DNA of 64,000 nt from Streptomyces violens. Lineage in GTDB: Bacteria > Actinomycetota > Actinomycetes > Streptomycetales > Streptomycetaceae. The notes beneath the pieces were generated by a model. It saw only the letters and a list, made by a program, of their open reading frames with translations. It had not been told where the DNA came from and did no database searches. Where the stretch lies: contig NZ_JOBH01000007.1 of assembly GCF_000717745.1 (NCBI RefSeq), positions 1 to 64,000 on the forward strand, given 5' to 3'. The translations under genes and the position numbers were made by a program. This document shows positions 35,436 to 44,086 of this stretch, piece by piece. Position 1 is the stretch's first letter. Every line of letters begins with the position of its first letter.

Positions 35436-37952
35436 TCACCCCTGGGCGTCCCGCACGGCCAACGCGCGGCGGAGGTCGTCGAGCTGGTCGGCGAGCTTGC
35501 GCCGGAGGGCGGGAGTGGGCTCGGCGTCGCGCAAGCAGGCCTCGCCGAGCCGGAGGGTTCCTGCCTCGACGAACGGTGCGGGGAACGCGTACCGGCCGGC
35601 GGCTTCTGCCAGGGCCGGGCCTCGGCGCTCGGCGAGGGTGACGGCGTCGGTGAAGTACCGCTCCACGTAGGGGCGTACGAGGTCGGCCTGTTCGGGGGCC
35701 CAGAAGCCGGTGGCGGTGGCGGTGAAGAGGTAGGTGGACAGGTCGTCGGCGGTGTCGGTGGTGAACATGGCGTCCCAGGCGGTCTTCTTGGCGGCCGGGT
35801 CGGGGAGCGCGGCGTGGCAGCGGGCGGCGCCTTCCTTGCCGCTGGCGCTGGGGTCGCGGGTCAGTTCGGCGTCGATGGCGGTGGGTGTGGTGGCGCCGAG
35901 GACGGCGAGGCGGCCGAGGATGCGCCAGCGCAGTTCGGGGTCGAGGGCGGGGCCGCCGGGGACGGTGTCGCCGTCGAGCCAGTCCTGGATGCCTTCGGGG
36001 GTGGTGGCGCTGTCGATGAAGGTGCGGACGGCTGCCAGGCGGAGGCCCTGCCGGTCGCCGTTCTCGCTGCCTTCGGTGCGGCGGAGGATGTCGCGGCAGA
36101 GGTCGACGAGGGTGGTGAGGGCGGCGGGGCGGTCGGCCGCGGGGAGGTAGCGGTCGGCGATCTGGCTGCGGGCGAAGGCCAGTACGCCTTGGACGAGGGC
36201 GGTGTCGGTCTCGTGCGGGAGGTGGGCGCGGACGGCTTCGAGGTAGGCGGCGGGGGGCAGTTCGCCGTCGCGGACCATGTCGCGGGCGGCGTTCCAGACC
36301 ACGGCGCGGGTGAGGGGGTCGGGGAGGCCGGAGAGGGCGGTCTGTGCGGTGGTCCAGGAGGTGGGGTCGAGGCGGACCTTGGCGTAGGTGAGGTCGCCGT
36401 CGTTGAGCAGGACGAGGTCGGGGCGGCGGCCCGGGATGGTGTGGGTGCGGCCTCCGGGCAGGTCGTGGGTGAGGGGTGCGCGGGGGACGAGGCGGCCGGG
36501 GGTGGTGGGGTCCTGGTCGTAGAGGCCGATCGTGAGGTGGTGCGGGCGGTCGCCCTCGTGGGTGACGGTGAGGGCCCAGGAGCCTTCGGTGGTCTCGTCG
36601 ATGGCGGGGGTGAGGGTGTCGACTCCGGTGGTGCGCAGCCACTTGTCGGCCCAGGCGTGGACGTCGCGGTCGGTGGCGCGGGCGAGGGAGTCGGTGAAGT
36701 CGGCGAGGGTGGCGTTGCCGAAGCGGTGCCGGGCGAAGTGGTCGTTGATGCCGGCGAGGAAGTCCTTTTCACCCATCCAGGCGACGAGTTGGCGCAGTGC
36801 GGAGGCGCCCTTGGCGTAGGAGATGCCGTCGAAGTTGAGGAAGGCGGAGGCGGTGTCGGGGACGGCGTCGGGGGCGGGGGCGACGGGGTGGGTGGAGGGG
36901 CGCTGGTCGGCGTCGTATCCCCAGCTCTTGCGGGCGACGCCGAAGTCGGTCCAGGTGTCGGTGAAGTGGGTGGCTTCGCTGAGGACTTGGTACCCCATGT
37001 ATTCGGCGAAGGACTCGTTGAGCCAGATGTCGTCCCACCAGGCGAGGGTGACGAGGTCGCCGAACCACATGTGGGCCATTTCGTGGGCGATGACCATGCC
37101 GCGGGTCTGGCGCTCGGTGTCGGTGACGGCGGAGCGGTAGACGAATTCGTCGCGGAAGGTGACGAGTCCGGGGTTCTCCATGGCGCCGGCGTTGAATTCG
37201 GGGACGAACGCCTGGTCGTAGGAGTCGAAGGGGTAGGGCTCGTCGAAGAGCTGGTGGTAGCGGTCGTAGCAGCGGCGGGTGATGTCGAGGATCTCGTCGG
37301 CGTCGGCGTTGAGGTAGGGAGCGAGGGAGCGGCGGCAGTGGATGCCGAACGGGAGGCCGGCGTGCTCGGTGCGGACGGAGTGCCAGGGGCCGGCGGCGAC
37401 GGCGACCAGGTAGGTGCTGATGGGCGGCGTGGGCGCGAGGGTCCAGCGGCCTTCGGGGGTGCGGGTCTCGCGGGAGTTGCCGAGGACGGTCCAGCCGTCG
37501 GGGGCGGTGACGGTGAGGGCGAAGACGGCTTTGAGGTCGGGCTGGTCGAAGGCGGGGAAGACGCGCTGGACGTCTTCCATGAACAGCTGGGTGTAGACGT
37601 AGGTCTCGCCGTCGGCGGGGTCGGTGAAGCGGTGCATGCCTTCGCCGGTGCGTGAGTACCGCATGGTGGCTTCGACGTGCAGCTCGTGCTCGCCGGGGGT
37701 GAGGCCGGTGAGCGGGAAGTGGTTGTCCTGCAGGTCGGCGGGGTCGAGGGGCCGGCCGTCGAGGGTGATGCTGTGCAGGTGATCGGGCTTGAGGTCGAGG
37801 AAGGTGTCGCCCGAAGTGCGCGCGCTGAAGCGGATGACCGTGCGGGTGGTGAAGTGCTCCTCGCCGGTGGTGAGGTCGAGGTCGATGTCGTAGTGGTGGA
37901 CGTCGAGGATGCGGGCTCGGGTTTGCGCTTCGTCGCGCGTCAATGCGGGCAT
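35436..37952 (-). CDS. pepN: Aminopeptidase N (M1 family)
   Basis: An 838-residue zinc aminopeptidase of the cytosol that removes N-terminal residues from peptides. It has the substrate-recognition GAMENPGLVTF, the zinc motif VIAHEMAHMWFGDLVTLAWW with the third ligand in WLNESFAEYMGY, and the catalytic Tyr region downstream. The C-terminal half is the helical ERAP1-like domain. The ATG at 37952 (MPALTRDEAQTRARIL) is the conserved actinobacterial start; ~30 upstream in-frame residues lack similarity. The length agrees with S. lividans PepN (about 857). It stands alone between the siderophore operon and the MarR gene. Confidence 0.95.
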   Translation of the reverse strand: MPALTRDEAQTRARILDVHHYDIDLDLTTGEEHFTTRTVIRFSARTSGDTFLDLKPDHLHSITLDGRPLDPADLQDNHFPLTGLTPGEHELHVEATMRYSRTGEGMHRFTDPADGETYVYTQLFMEDVQRVFPAFDQPDLKAVFALTVTAPDGWTVLGNSRETRTPEGRWTLAPTPPISTYLVAVAAGPWHSVRTEHAGLPFGIHCRRSLAPYLNADADEILDITRRCYDRYHQLFDEPYPFDSYDQAFVPEFNAGAMENPGLVTFRDEFVYRSAVTDTERQTRGMVIAHEMAHMWFGDLVTLAWWDDIWLNESFAEYMGYQVLSEATHFTDTWTDFGVARKSWGYDADQRPSTHPVAPAPDAVPDTASAFLNFDGISYAKGASALRQLVAWMGEKDFLAGINDHFARHRFGNATLADFTDSLARATDRDVHAWADKWLRTTGVDTLTPAIDETTEGSWALTVTHEGDRPHHLTIGLYDQDPTTPGRLVPRAPLTHDLPGGRTHTIPGRRPDLVLLNDGDLTYAKVRLDPTSWTTAQTALSGLPDPLTRAVVWNAARDMVRDGELPPAAYLEAVRAHLPHETDTALVQGVLAFARSQIADRYLPAADRPAALTTLVDLCRDILRRTEGSENGDRQGLRLAAVRTFIDSATTPEGIQDWLDGDTVPGGPALDPELRWRILGRLAVLGATTPTAIDAELTRDPSASGKEGAARCHAALPDPAAKKTAWDAMFTTDTADDLSTYLFTATATGFWAPEQADLVRPYVERYFTDAVTLAERRGPALAEAAGRYAFPAPFVEAGTLRLGEACLRDAEPTPALRRKLADQLDDLRRALAVRDAQG

Positions 37953-38162
37953 GGCGTCATGCTGCCGCAGGTCGGCGGCTCCGCGCACCCATGCCTCCGA
38001 GCCTGTGGATAACTCGGCCTGGCGGGGCTGTGACCGGGGCATCGGGCCGGTGTGCGGCCTGGCCGGGAGGGCGCGAGGGCGAGGGCGACGGCTGCCGAAA
38101 GCCGCCGGAGCGGTGGCGGGAAGCGTCCACCGGCGGCCCCTGACCGTTAAGCGGCGCGGCTT

Positions 38163-38174
38163 CTCAGTACTAAG
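38163..38174. promoter_or_regulatory. Imperfect palindrome upstream of the MarR gene
   Basis: CTCAG-TA-CTAAG is a near-perfect inverted repeat 62 bp before the MarR start and is followed by the 8-bp palindrome TTCCGGAA. Either could be an autoregulatory site. MarR proteins usually bind palindromes close to their own promoter. It is evidence by position only. Confidence 0.3.
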
Positions 38175-38235
38175 ATTTCCGGAAGATCACGGCCGGGTGC
38201 CCGGCCCGAGGGGCGAGCCCGGGGAGGGTGCCGAG

Positions 38236-38778
38236 ATGGCGAGGAAGACGGCGGCGCGGGACGCGGTGGCCGGCATCATCGAGGACTGGCGGCGGGAGCG
38301 GCCGGAGCTGGACACCTCGCCGCTGGAGGTGCTGGCGCGGCTGCACCGTACGTTCCTGCGGTACAGCGCGAAGCTGACGGCTTCGGTGGAGTCGCACGGT
38401 CTCTCGGTGGCCGGGTTCGATGTGCTGACGGCGCTGCGCAGGGCGGGGAAGCCGTACCGGCGCACGGCGGGTCAGCTGGCCGATTCGGGGCTGATCTCGT
38501 CGGCGGGCGTGACGCTGCGGATCGACCGGCTGGAGAAGGACGGCCTGATCGTGCGGGAGCGCGATCCGGAGGACCGGCGGGTGGTGCGGTCGCGGCTGAC
38601 GGAGGAGGGGCTGGCCAAGATCGACGCGTTGTTCGCCGAGCATCTGGAGAACGAGCGGCGGATGCTGGCCGGCCTCTCCCCCGCCGAGTGCCGTCAGCTG
38701 GCGCGGCTGCTGTCGAAGCTGGAGCGGTCGATCACGGAGTCGGGTGCGGCGGAGCCGGACTCGTCGTCCGGGGCCTGA
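38236..38778 (+). CDS. MarR-family transcriptional regulator
   Basis: A 180-residue winged-helix regulator. The N-terminal helix (DTSPLEVLARLHRTFLRYSA) is followed by the MarR core: GLSVAGFDVLTALRRAG, the recognition helix region LISSAGVTLRIDRLEKDGLI and the wing RERDPEDRRVVRSRLTEEGL. MarR proteins often sense aromatic or phenolic ligands and repress nearby catabolic genes. It lies at the distal end of the Rieske cluster, convergent with the MFS gene and overlapping its 3' end by 47 bp. Regulation of that cluster is therefore plausible inference. The ATG follows GGGGAGGGTG. Confidence 0.88.
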   Translation: MARKTAARDAVAGIIEDWRRERPELDTSPLEVLARLHRTFLRYSAKLTASVESHGLSVAGFDVLTALRRAGKPYRRTAGQLADSGLISSAGVTLRIDRLEKDGLIVRERDPEDRRVVRSRLTEEGLAKIDALFAEHLENERRMLAGLSPAECRQLARLLSKLERSITESGAAEPDSSSGA

Positions 38779-40069
38779 CCGGCGGCTCTTCGGTGGCGGG
38801 CGGGTCGGGCCGGAGCAGGAGCCATGCCCCGCAGAGCAACGTGACGGCCTGGGCGCCGATCAGCAGCGCGTATCCGGCGCCGAAGCTGTGGCCGCCGCCG
38901 AGGCCGATGGCAGCTCCCATGGCGGTGGGCATGAAGGCCGAGACCAGGTTGCCGACGCCGTTGACCACTCCGTAGGCGCTGCCGACCGTACCGGCCGGTG
39001 CGTGCCGCTGTACGAGGGTGGGGATGGCCGGGCCCTGCAGTCCCCAGAAGCCGCCCGCCAGGATGAGTCCGGTGGCGGCGAGCCAGGCGGCGTCCGCGGT
39101 GATGACGAGCAGGACGCAGCTCCCGGTGCCGAGCGCGCCGACGACGAACAGCAGGGGCAGCCTGCGGGCGGACAGCTTGTCGATGAGGTAGCCACCGAGG
39201 AAGCCGGAGGCCAGGCTCGTCAGGAAGGGCAGCGCGGAGACGGCACCCATCTGGGCGAGGGAGAAGTGGCGTTCCTGGAGGAGGTACGCCGGCAGCCAGG
39301 AGCTGCTCCCCCACAGGTAGGCCAGGGTGGCGATCTCGATGAGCAGGATGCAGCCGAGGCGCGGGGTGCGCAGGGCTTCCCGCAGGGTGGCCGCGACGCC
39401 GCGCCGCGGTCCCGCAGGCGCGCTCTCCTGACCGGTCCGGCCCTCCCTCGTGCGGCGCGGTCCCCGTCCCCGTATGAACAGCGCGATCAGCGGCAGTCCG
39501 ATCGCGGCGTTCAGGAGCGCGAGGAGCACGAAGGACGTGTGCCAGTCGTAGCGGTGGACGAGGTAGGTGATCAGGGGCAGCCCGACGGCGGTGCCCAGGG
39601 AGACGCCCATGGAGCTGACCGCGTTGGGCCTGCCCACCTCGTGCGGCGCGAAGTGCTCCTTGACGTACATCGTCTTGAGCGAGAACAGCGGGCCTTCGGA
39701 CACGCCCAGCAAAAAGCGGAGGGCGATGAACATCAGGGCGCCGAGCGCATACGGGGAGAGCAGGGTGAGCGCCGCCCACAGGCCGACGCTCACCAGGAGG
39801 CCGCGCCGCGCCCCCAGGGCGGATTCGTACAGCGGGGTGAGGAAGAAGGCGGCGAGTCCGTACCCGATGAGGAAGACCGTCATCAGGGCGCCCTGAAGGA
39901 CGCGGTCGCCGGTCATGCCGAAGTGCTCGGTGAAGGCGCGGTCGGTGATCAGTACGGAGACGTTGACGCGGTCGACGTAGGAGATCAGGACGACGGCGAG
40001 CAGGCTGAGGACGCCCGCCCACCGCCGCGGGGAGGCCGTGGCGGTGGGCGGTGCGGCGGTCGGCGCCAC
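38732..40069 (-). CDS. MFS transporter, anion:cation symporter (ACS)-like
   Basis: A 445-residue twelve-helix transporter. The first helix holds LISYVDRVNVSVLITDRAF, matching the ACS family motif (D-R-x-N); helix 4-5 region has LRFLLGVSEGPLFSLKTMYV and the central loop is basic. ACS carriers take up organic acids such as hexuronates, phthalate or tartrate with protons or sodium, so import of the cluster's substrate or an intermediate is likely. The GTG at 40069 lies four bases after the Rieske stop codon, giving tight coupling. Its last 47 bp overlap the MarR gene on the other strand. Confidence 0.85.
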   Translation of the reverse strand: MAPTAAPPTATASPRRWAGVLSLLAVVLISYVDRVNVSVLITDRAFTEHFGMTGDRVLQGALMTVFLIGYGLAAFFLTPLYESALGARRGLLVSVGLWAALTLLSPYALGALMFIALRFLLGVSEGPLFSLKTMYVKEHFAPHEVGRPNAVSSMGVSLGTAVGLPLITYLVHRYDWHTSFVLLALLNAAIGLPLIALFIRGRGPRRTREGRTGQESAPAGPRRGVAATLREALRTPRLGCILLIEIATLAYLWGSSSWLPAYLLQERHFSLAQMGAVSALPFLTSLASGFLGGYLIDKLSARRLPLLFVVGALGTGSCVLLVITADAAWLAATGLILAGGFWGLQGPAIPTLVQRHAPAGTVGSAYGVVNGVGNLVSAFMPTAMGAAIGLGGGHSFGAGYALLIGAQAVTLLCGAWLLLRPDPPATEEPPVRPRTTSPAPPHPTP

Positions 40070-40073
40070 GCTG

Positions 40074-41144
40074 TCAGCCGCCGGCGGGGGCGGTCGCTGC
40101 GGCGGGCTCGGGGGAGGCGAGCGCGGCGGCCTGCTGTTCGGCCGCGGTCCGGTAGAGGCGGCGCAGCCGTACGACACCGAGGTCGTGCTGGTAGAGGTTC
40201 TCGGCCTGGTCGGCGTCGTGCGGCATGGCCTCCAGCATGACGCGGTCCTGTTCGAGCACTTCCCAGTGGCGCTTCTCGATGAGTGTGCGGTACAGGAAGC
40301 GCCAGGTGTCGCGCTGCCAGCCCGTGACCTTGCGGTAGCGCCAGAAGAAGACGCCGCTGCGGTGCTCGTCCACGGGGCAGATCATGCCGACGATCCCGAA
40401 GGGGCCACCGGGGCCCGCGGACGGCGGGTACGGGATGGACAGGTCGACCCAGTCGATACCGGTGCGGCACAGTTCGACCCAGTCGAAGTTGACGCCGCGC
40501 TGGTCGGTCTTCTCGAAGAAGTAACCGCGGTCGGTCTCCCGGATGCGGAACTTGGCGGTGGTGTCGCCGTCGAACATCGTGTGCGACTCGTGGTGCAGGA
40601 ACTGTCCGTGCATCGGGTCGAGGAGGTTCTCCATGCCGAACCGCCAGGGGACGTTCCACTCCGCGTAGCAGAGGATGGCCTCGGTACCGGGGTCGGTGAG
40701 CGGTTCGGGGAGGGTCAGTTCGCACGGCTCCGGGTGCTGCTCGTCGCCGAAGTAGGCGAGGATCGCTCCGCCGACCTCGCGTACGGGGAGGCTGGTGACG
40801 AGCTTCTTGCCCTCCAGGTTGCAGCCGGGCAGGCCCGGTACGGAGGAGACCGTGCCGTCGCCCTCGACCTCGACGCCGTGGTACCAGCAGGCCACGCGGT
40901 CGCCGAGGTGCTTGCCGAGGGAGAGCCGGGCGCCCCGGTGGGGGCAGCGGTCGGCGAGCATGTGGAGGGTGCCGTCGGCGCGGCGGAAGAGGAGCCAGTC
41001 CTCTCCGAGGGCGGTGACCTTGCGCATGCCTCCGGGGGCGACGAAGTGGGACGGCACTACGGGGTGCCACTGGTTGCGCAGCCCGGTGGCGTAGATGTGG
41101 TCGGCGGTGGCGGTGGTGCCGGCCTTGGTGTGGGTGAGGGTCAT
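40074..41144 (-). CDS. Rieske non-heme iron oxygenase, alpha subunit
   Basis: A 356-residue ring-hydroxylating or demethylating oxygenase. The Rieske [2Fe-2S] site is C67-x-H69-x16-C86-x2-H89 (CPHR ... CWYHG). The mononuclear iron site is NLLDPMHGQFLHH, with N173, D176, H179 and H184/185 in the usual NxxDxxHxxxxH spacing. No beta-subunit gene is present, so it resembles the alpha-only VanA/phthalate-type oxygenases that pair with a VanB-type reductase, and such a reductase lies two genes upstream. The substrate cannot be read. The start follows one base after the stop of the small HTH gene. Confidence 0.92.
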   Translation of the reverse strand: MTLTHTKAGTTATADHIYATGLRNQWHPVVPSHFVAPGGMRKVTALGEDWLLFRRADGTLHMLADRCPHRGARLSLGKHLGDRVACWYHGVEVEGDGTVSSVPGLPGCNLEGKKLVTSLPVREVGGAILAYFGDEQHPEPCELTLPEPLTDPGTEAILCYAEWNVPWRFGMENLLDPMHGQFLHHESHTMFDGDTTAKFRIRETDRGYFFEKTDQRGVNFDWVELCRTGIDWVDLSIPYPPSAGPGGPFGIVGMICPVDEHRSGVFFWRYRKVTGWQRDTWRFLYRTLIEKRHWEVLEQDRVMLEAMPHDADQAENLYQHDLGVVRLRRLYRTAAEQQAAALASPEPAAATAPAGG

Positions 41145-41145
41145 G

Positions 41146-41367
41146 TCAGGCTCCCAGGCGGTGCATCTCGGCGCGGAAGGTGTCCTCGGTCCAGGGGGCG
41201 CCGTCGGGGGCGTGCACCTGCCGGGAGTTGAGGCCGCGGACGACGTCGGCCAGCTCGTGGCCTTCCTTGGTGAAGACCTCTTCGAGGGTCGCGGCGAGCT
41301 TGTACTCGTACGGGGTGGGCTCGTGCGTACGGGACTGGTGGACGTCCAGGTACGGCCAGGGGGTCAT
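41146..41367 (-). CDS. Small recombinase-like HTH-domain protein
   Basis: A 73-residue protein wedged between the Rieske oxygenase and its reductase. The C-terminal half (ELADVVRGLNSRQVHAPDGA, then PWTEDTFRAEMHRLG) matches the helix-turn-helix found in the recombinase domain of serine recombinases (ALNxRGIPTPRGxxWT pattern), hence the database name. There is no catalytic domain. Genes like it sit beside Rieske oxygenases in several actinobacteria, suggesting a structural or regulatory role in this oxygenase system rather than recombination. It has its own start at 41367 and GGAGGCACC upstream. Confidence 0.8.
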   Translation of the reverse strand: MTPWPYLDVHQSRTHEPTPYEYKLAATLEEVFTKEGHELADVVRGLNSRQVHAPDGAPWTEDTFRAEMHRLGA

Positions 41368-41403
41368 CGGTGCCTCCGGTGTCTACAAGGCGAGCGGGGT
41401 GGC

Positions 41404-42396
41404 TTACAGGTCCAGGACGAGGCGGTCGGAGGCACAGCGCGAGACGCAGATCATCATGGTCGCGTTCGCTGCGTGCTCGGCCTCGCTGAGGAGGAAGTCG
41501 CGGTGGTCGGGGACGCCTTCGAGGACGCGGGTCTCGCAGCTGCCGCAGATGCCGTCGCGGCAGGAGCTCTCGGCCTGCAGGCCGGCGGCCTCGGCGGCTT
41601 CGAGGATCGAGGTGTCGGCGCCTACGCTGAGCGTCGTACCGGAGCGGCGGCACTCGACCTCGAAGGCGCTGTCGTCGCCGCTGCGCTCCACGGTGGGCGC
41701 GGCGAAGCGCTCCACCCGGAGCTGTGTGGCGGGGCAGCGGTCCTCGACGGCGGCCAGCAGCGGCTCGGGGCCGCAGCAGTACACGAGGGTGCGGTCGTCG
41801 AGGCCACTCAGGGCGGCGTCGAGGTCGATGTGGCCGTGTTCGTCCTGGGGGTGGAGGACGAGTTCGCCGCTTCCCTGGGTGGCGAGGTCGGCGAGTTCGC
41901 TGCCGAAGGCCATCGAGGCGCGGCTGCGGCCCCCGTGGACGAGCCGCCAGGGCACGCCCTTACGGGTGGCTTCGCGGGCCATGGCCAGCAGCGGGGTGAT
42001 GCCGATGCCGCCGGCGATGAACAGGTACGCGGGTGCGTCGGCGAGCGCGAAGTGGTTACGGGGGCCGACGGCGGTGACGGTCTGCCCGGGGCGCAGCTGG
42101 GTGTGGACGAAGCGGGAACCTCCGCGGGAGGCCGGTTCGTTGAGGACTCCGAGGCGGTAGCGCGTGGTGTCGAGGGGGTCGCCGCACAGGGAGTACTGCC
42201 GGGTGTGGCCGCCGACGTGCAGGTCGAGATGGGCGCCGGGCTGCCAGGCGGGCAGTGGCTTGCCGTCGGGGTGGACGAGGTCGACGGAGAGTACGCCGTC
42301 GGCTTCCCAGGTCATGCGGTGGACGAGCAGGTCGAGGCGGGGCTCGGCGGCCGTGGCCTGGTCGAGGGTGCCCGACTGGGTGTCGTTGCTGGTCAT
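41404..42396 (-). CDS. PDR/VanB-family ferredoxin reductase
   Basis: A 330-residue electron-transfer partner for the Rieske oxygenase. The FMN-binding domain has RQYSLCGD (~66) and GGSRFVH, the NAD(P)H domain has LFIAGGIGITPLLAMA (~125) and VYCCGPEPLL (~205). The C-terminal plant-type [2Fe-2S] domain has C279, C284, C287 and C317 (CRDGICGSC ... ICVSRC). This is the phthalate-dioxygenase-reductase order: FMN, NAD, ferredoxin. Electrons pass from NAD(P)H through FMN to the Rieske centre. It lies 36 bp upstream of the small HTH gene and 13 bp downstream of the TPP enzyme gene. Confidence 0.92.
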   Translation of the reverse strand: MTSNDTQSGTLDQATAAEPRLDLLVHRMTWEADGVLSVDLVHPDGKPLPAWQPGAHLDLHVGGHTRQYSLCGDPLDTTRYRLGVLNEPASRGGSRFVHTQLRPGQTVTAVGPRNHFALADAPAYLFIAGGIGITPLLAMAREATRKGVPWRLVHGGRSRASMAFGSELADLATQGSGELVLHPQDEHGHIDLDAALSGLDDRTLVYCCGPEPLLAAVEDRCPATQLRVERFAAPTVERSGDDSAFEVECRRSGTTLSVGADTSILEAAEAAGLQAESSCRDGICGSCETRVLEGVPDHRDFLLSEAEHAANATMMICVSRCASDRLVLDL

Positions 42397-42409
42397 GGCG
42401 TCGGCCTCC

Positions 42410-44077
42410 TCACGCGGTGGGGATCTTGACGGGCGGGGTGAACGGGTTCTTCATCGGGCCGAGCGCGTCGAGGTCGACCTCGACGAGGGTGGGGCCGCCG
42501 GAGGCGACGGCCTCGGTGAGGACGGGCGCCGCGTCGGCCTCGGCGGCGATCCGGGCGTACGGCAGGCCGCAGGCGCGGGCCAGAAGGGAGAAGTCGGGGG
42601 TGGTGAGGTCGACTCCGGAGCGGCGCTCGCTGTAGCGGTCCTGCATGTTGCGGAGCACGCCGTAGCCGCCGTCGTTGAAGACGAGGAGGGTGAGAGCGGG
42701 CCGCTCCTGGGCGAGGGTGAGGAGCTCCCCGAGGTGCACGGCGAGGCCGCCGTCGCCGGCCATGACGACGGTCGGTTCACCGGGCCGTGCGAGTGCGGCG
42801 CCGAGGCCCATGCCCAGGCCCTGGCCGATGCCGCCGCCGCGCGGGAAGACGTTGTCGCGCGGGTCGTAGATCTCCAGCAGGCGGTTTCCCCAGCTGCTGG
42901 AGGGGATGGTGACGTCGCGGGCGATGACGGCGCGGCGCGGCAGGGCGTCGCGCAGCGCGTCGCAGACGGCGGCCTGCGGCCCGATGCCGTCGTGCAGGGC
43001 GGCGCGTACCTCCTCGCGTACGGAGGCGACGCGGGCGGTCCAGCCGGGCTCTGCGCTGCCGGTCGCGGGATCGTCGCCGGGGGCCGGCTGCTCCTCGGGC
43101 AGGCGGGCGAGCAGGGCACCGAGTACGGCGTCGGCATCGCCGTGCAGCGCGTGCTGCGCCGGGTAGACGCGCCCCAGGGCGGCGGCATCGACGTCGATCT
43201 GGAGGTGCGCTTCGGGCAGGGCGAGCGAGTAGTCGCCGGTCTCGTTGGAGCGGAAGTGGGTGCCGACGGTGAGCAGGACGTCGGCGTCGGCGAGCAGGGC
43301 GCGGCCCGCCGGTGTGGTGGCGAAGTTGCCGATGACCTGCGGGTGGTCCTCGGAGACGGCGCCGCGGCCGGAGTTGGAGGTGAACAGTCCGGCGCCGGTG
43401 CGCGCCAGCAGCTCGGCGAGCCGGTCCCCGGCCCCGCAGGCGCCGCCTCCCGCCCAGATCAGCGGCTTGCGGGCGCCGGCCAGCAGCCGTGCGGCGGCGT
43501 CGAGTTCGGCAGCCTCCGGGTGGGCCGTCTCCGGGGGCGCCACGGTGACGTGCTCGTCCTGCTGGGGCGCGTACTGCAGGTCGATCGGCCACTCCACGCT
43601 CGCCGGGCCGCCCGGTGCGCGCAGGGCGGCGCGGGCCGCTTCTCGGAGGACGCGTCCCGCGGCGTCCGTGGAGGGCACGGTCGCTGCGTACGTGGAGACC
43701 GCGCGCAACATGGCGAGCTGGTCCTTGGTCTCGTGGATGAAGCCGCGGCCGCTGCCGAGGTACTGGCTCTCGATCTGGCCGGTGACATGCAGGACGGCGG
43801 TGCCGGCGCTGAGCGCTTCGATGAGCGACCCGGCGGCGTTGCCGGCACCGGTACCGGTGGAGGTGAGAGCGCAGCCTATGGAGCCGCGGGCGCGTCCGTA
43901 GGCGTCGGCGGCGTTCACCGCGGTGGCTTCGTGGCGTACGGGCACGAAGCGCAGCTCACGGTCGACGGCTTCGACGAGCGGCAGGTTGTGGACGCTGACG
44001 ATGCCGAACACGGTGTCGATGCCGAGTTCGCGCAGGACGGCGACGAGGAGGTCGCCTCCGGTGGGATGGTGCGTCAT
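42410..44077 (-). CDS. Thiamine-diphosphate-dependent decarboxylase/lyase
   Basis: A 555-residue enzyme of the acetolactate synthase/benzoylformate decarboxylase superfamily. It has the catalytic Glu in FVPVRHEATAVNAADAYGR (~50), the central domain PLIWAGGG, and the Mg-ThDP motif VMAGDGGLAVHLGEL extending to VFNDGGYG (~450-480). Reactions in the family are decarboxylation of 2-keto acids or carboligation. No FAD-binding ALS signature stands out. In this cluster it could decarboxylate a 2-keto acid from ring cleavage, or a benzoylformate-like acid before it. The start follows GGAGCC. Confidence 0.87.
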   Translation of the reverse strand: MTHHPTGGDLLVAVLRELGIDTVFGIVSVHNLPLVEAVDRELRFVPVRHEATAVNAADAYGRARGSIGCALTSTGTGAGNAAGSLIEALSAGTAVLHVTGQIESQYLGSGRGFIHETKDQLAMLRAVSTYAATVPSTDAAGRVLREAARAALRAPGGPASVEWPIDLQYAPQQDEHVTVAPPETAHPEAAELDAAARLLAGARKPLIWAGGGACGAGDRLAELLARTGAGLFTSNSGRGAVSEDHPQVIGNFATTPAGRALLADADVLLTVGTHFRSNETGDYSLALPEAHLQIDVDAAALGRVYPAQHALHGDADAVLGALLARLPEEQPAPGDDPATGSAEPGWTARVASVREEVRAALHDGIGPQAAVCDALRDALPRRAVIARDVTIPSSSWGNRLLEIYDPRDNVFPRGGGIGQGLGMGLGAALARPGEPTVVMAGDGGLAVHLGELLTLAQERPALTLLVFNDGGYGVLRNMQDRYSERRSGVDLTTPDFSLLARACGLPYARIAAEADAAPVLTEAVASGGPTLVEVDLDALGPMKNPFTPPVKIPTA

Positions 44078-44086
44078 GGAGGCTCC

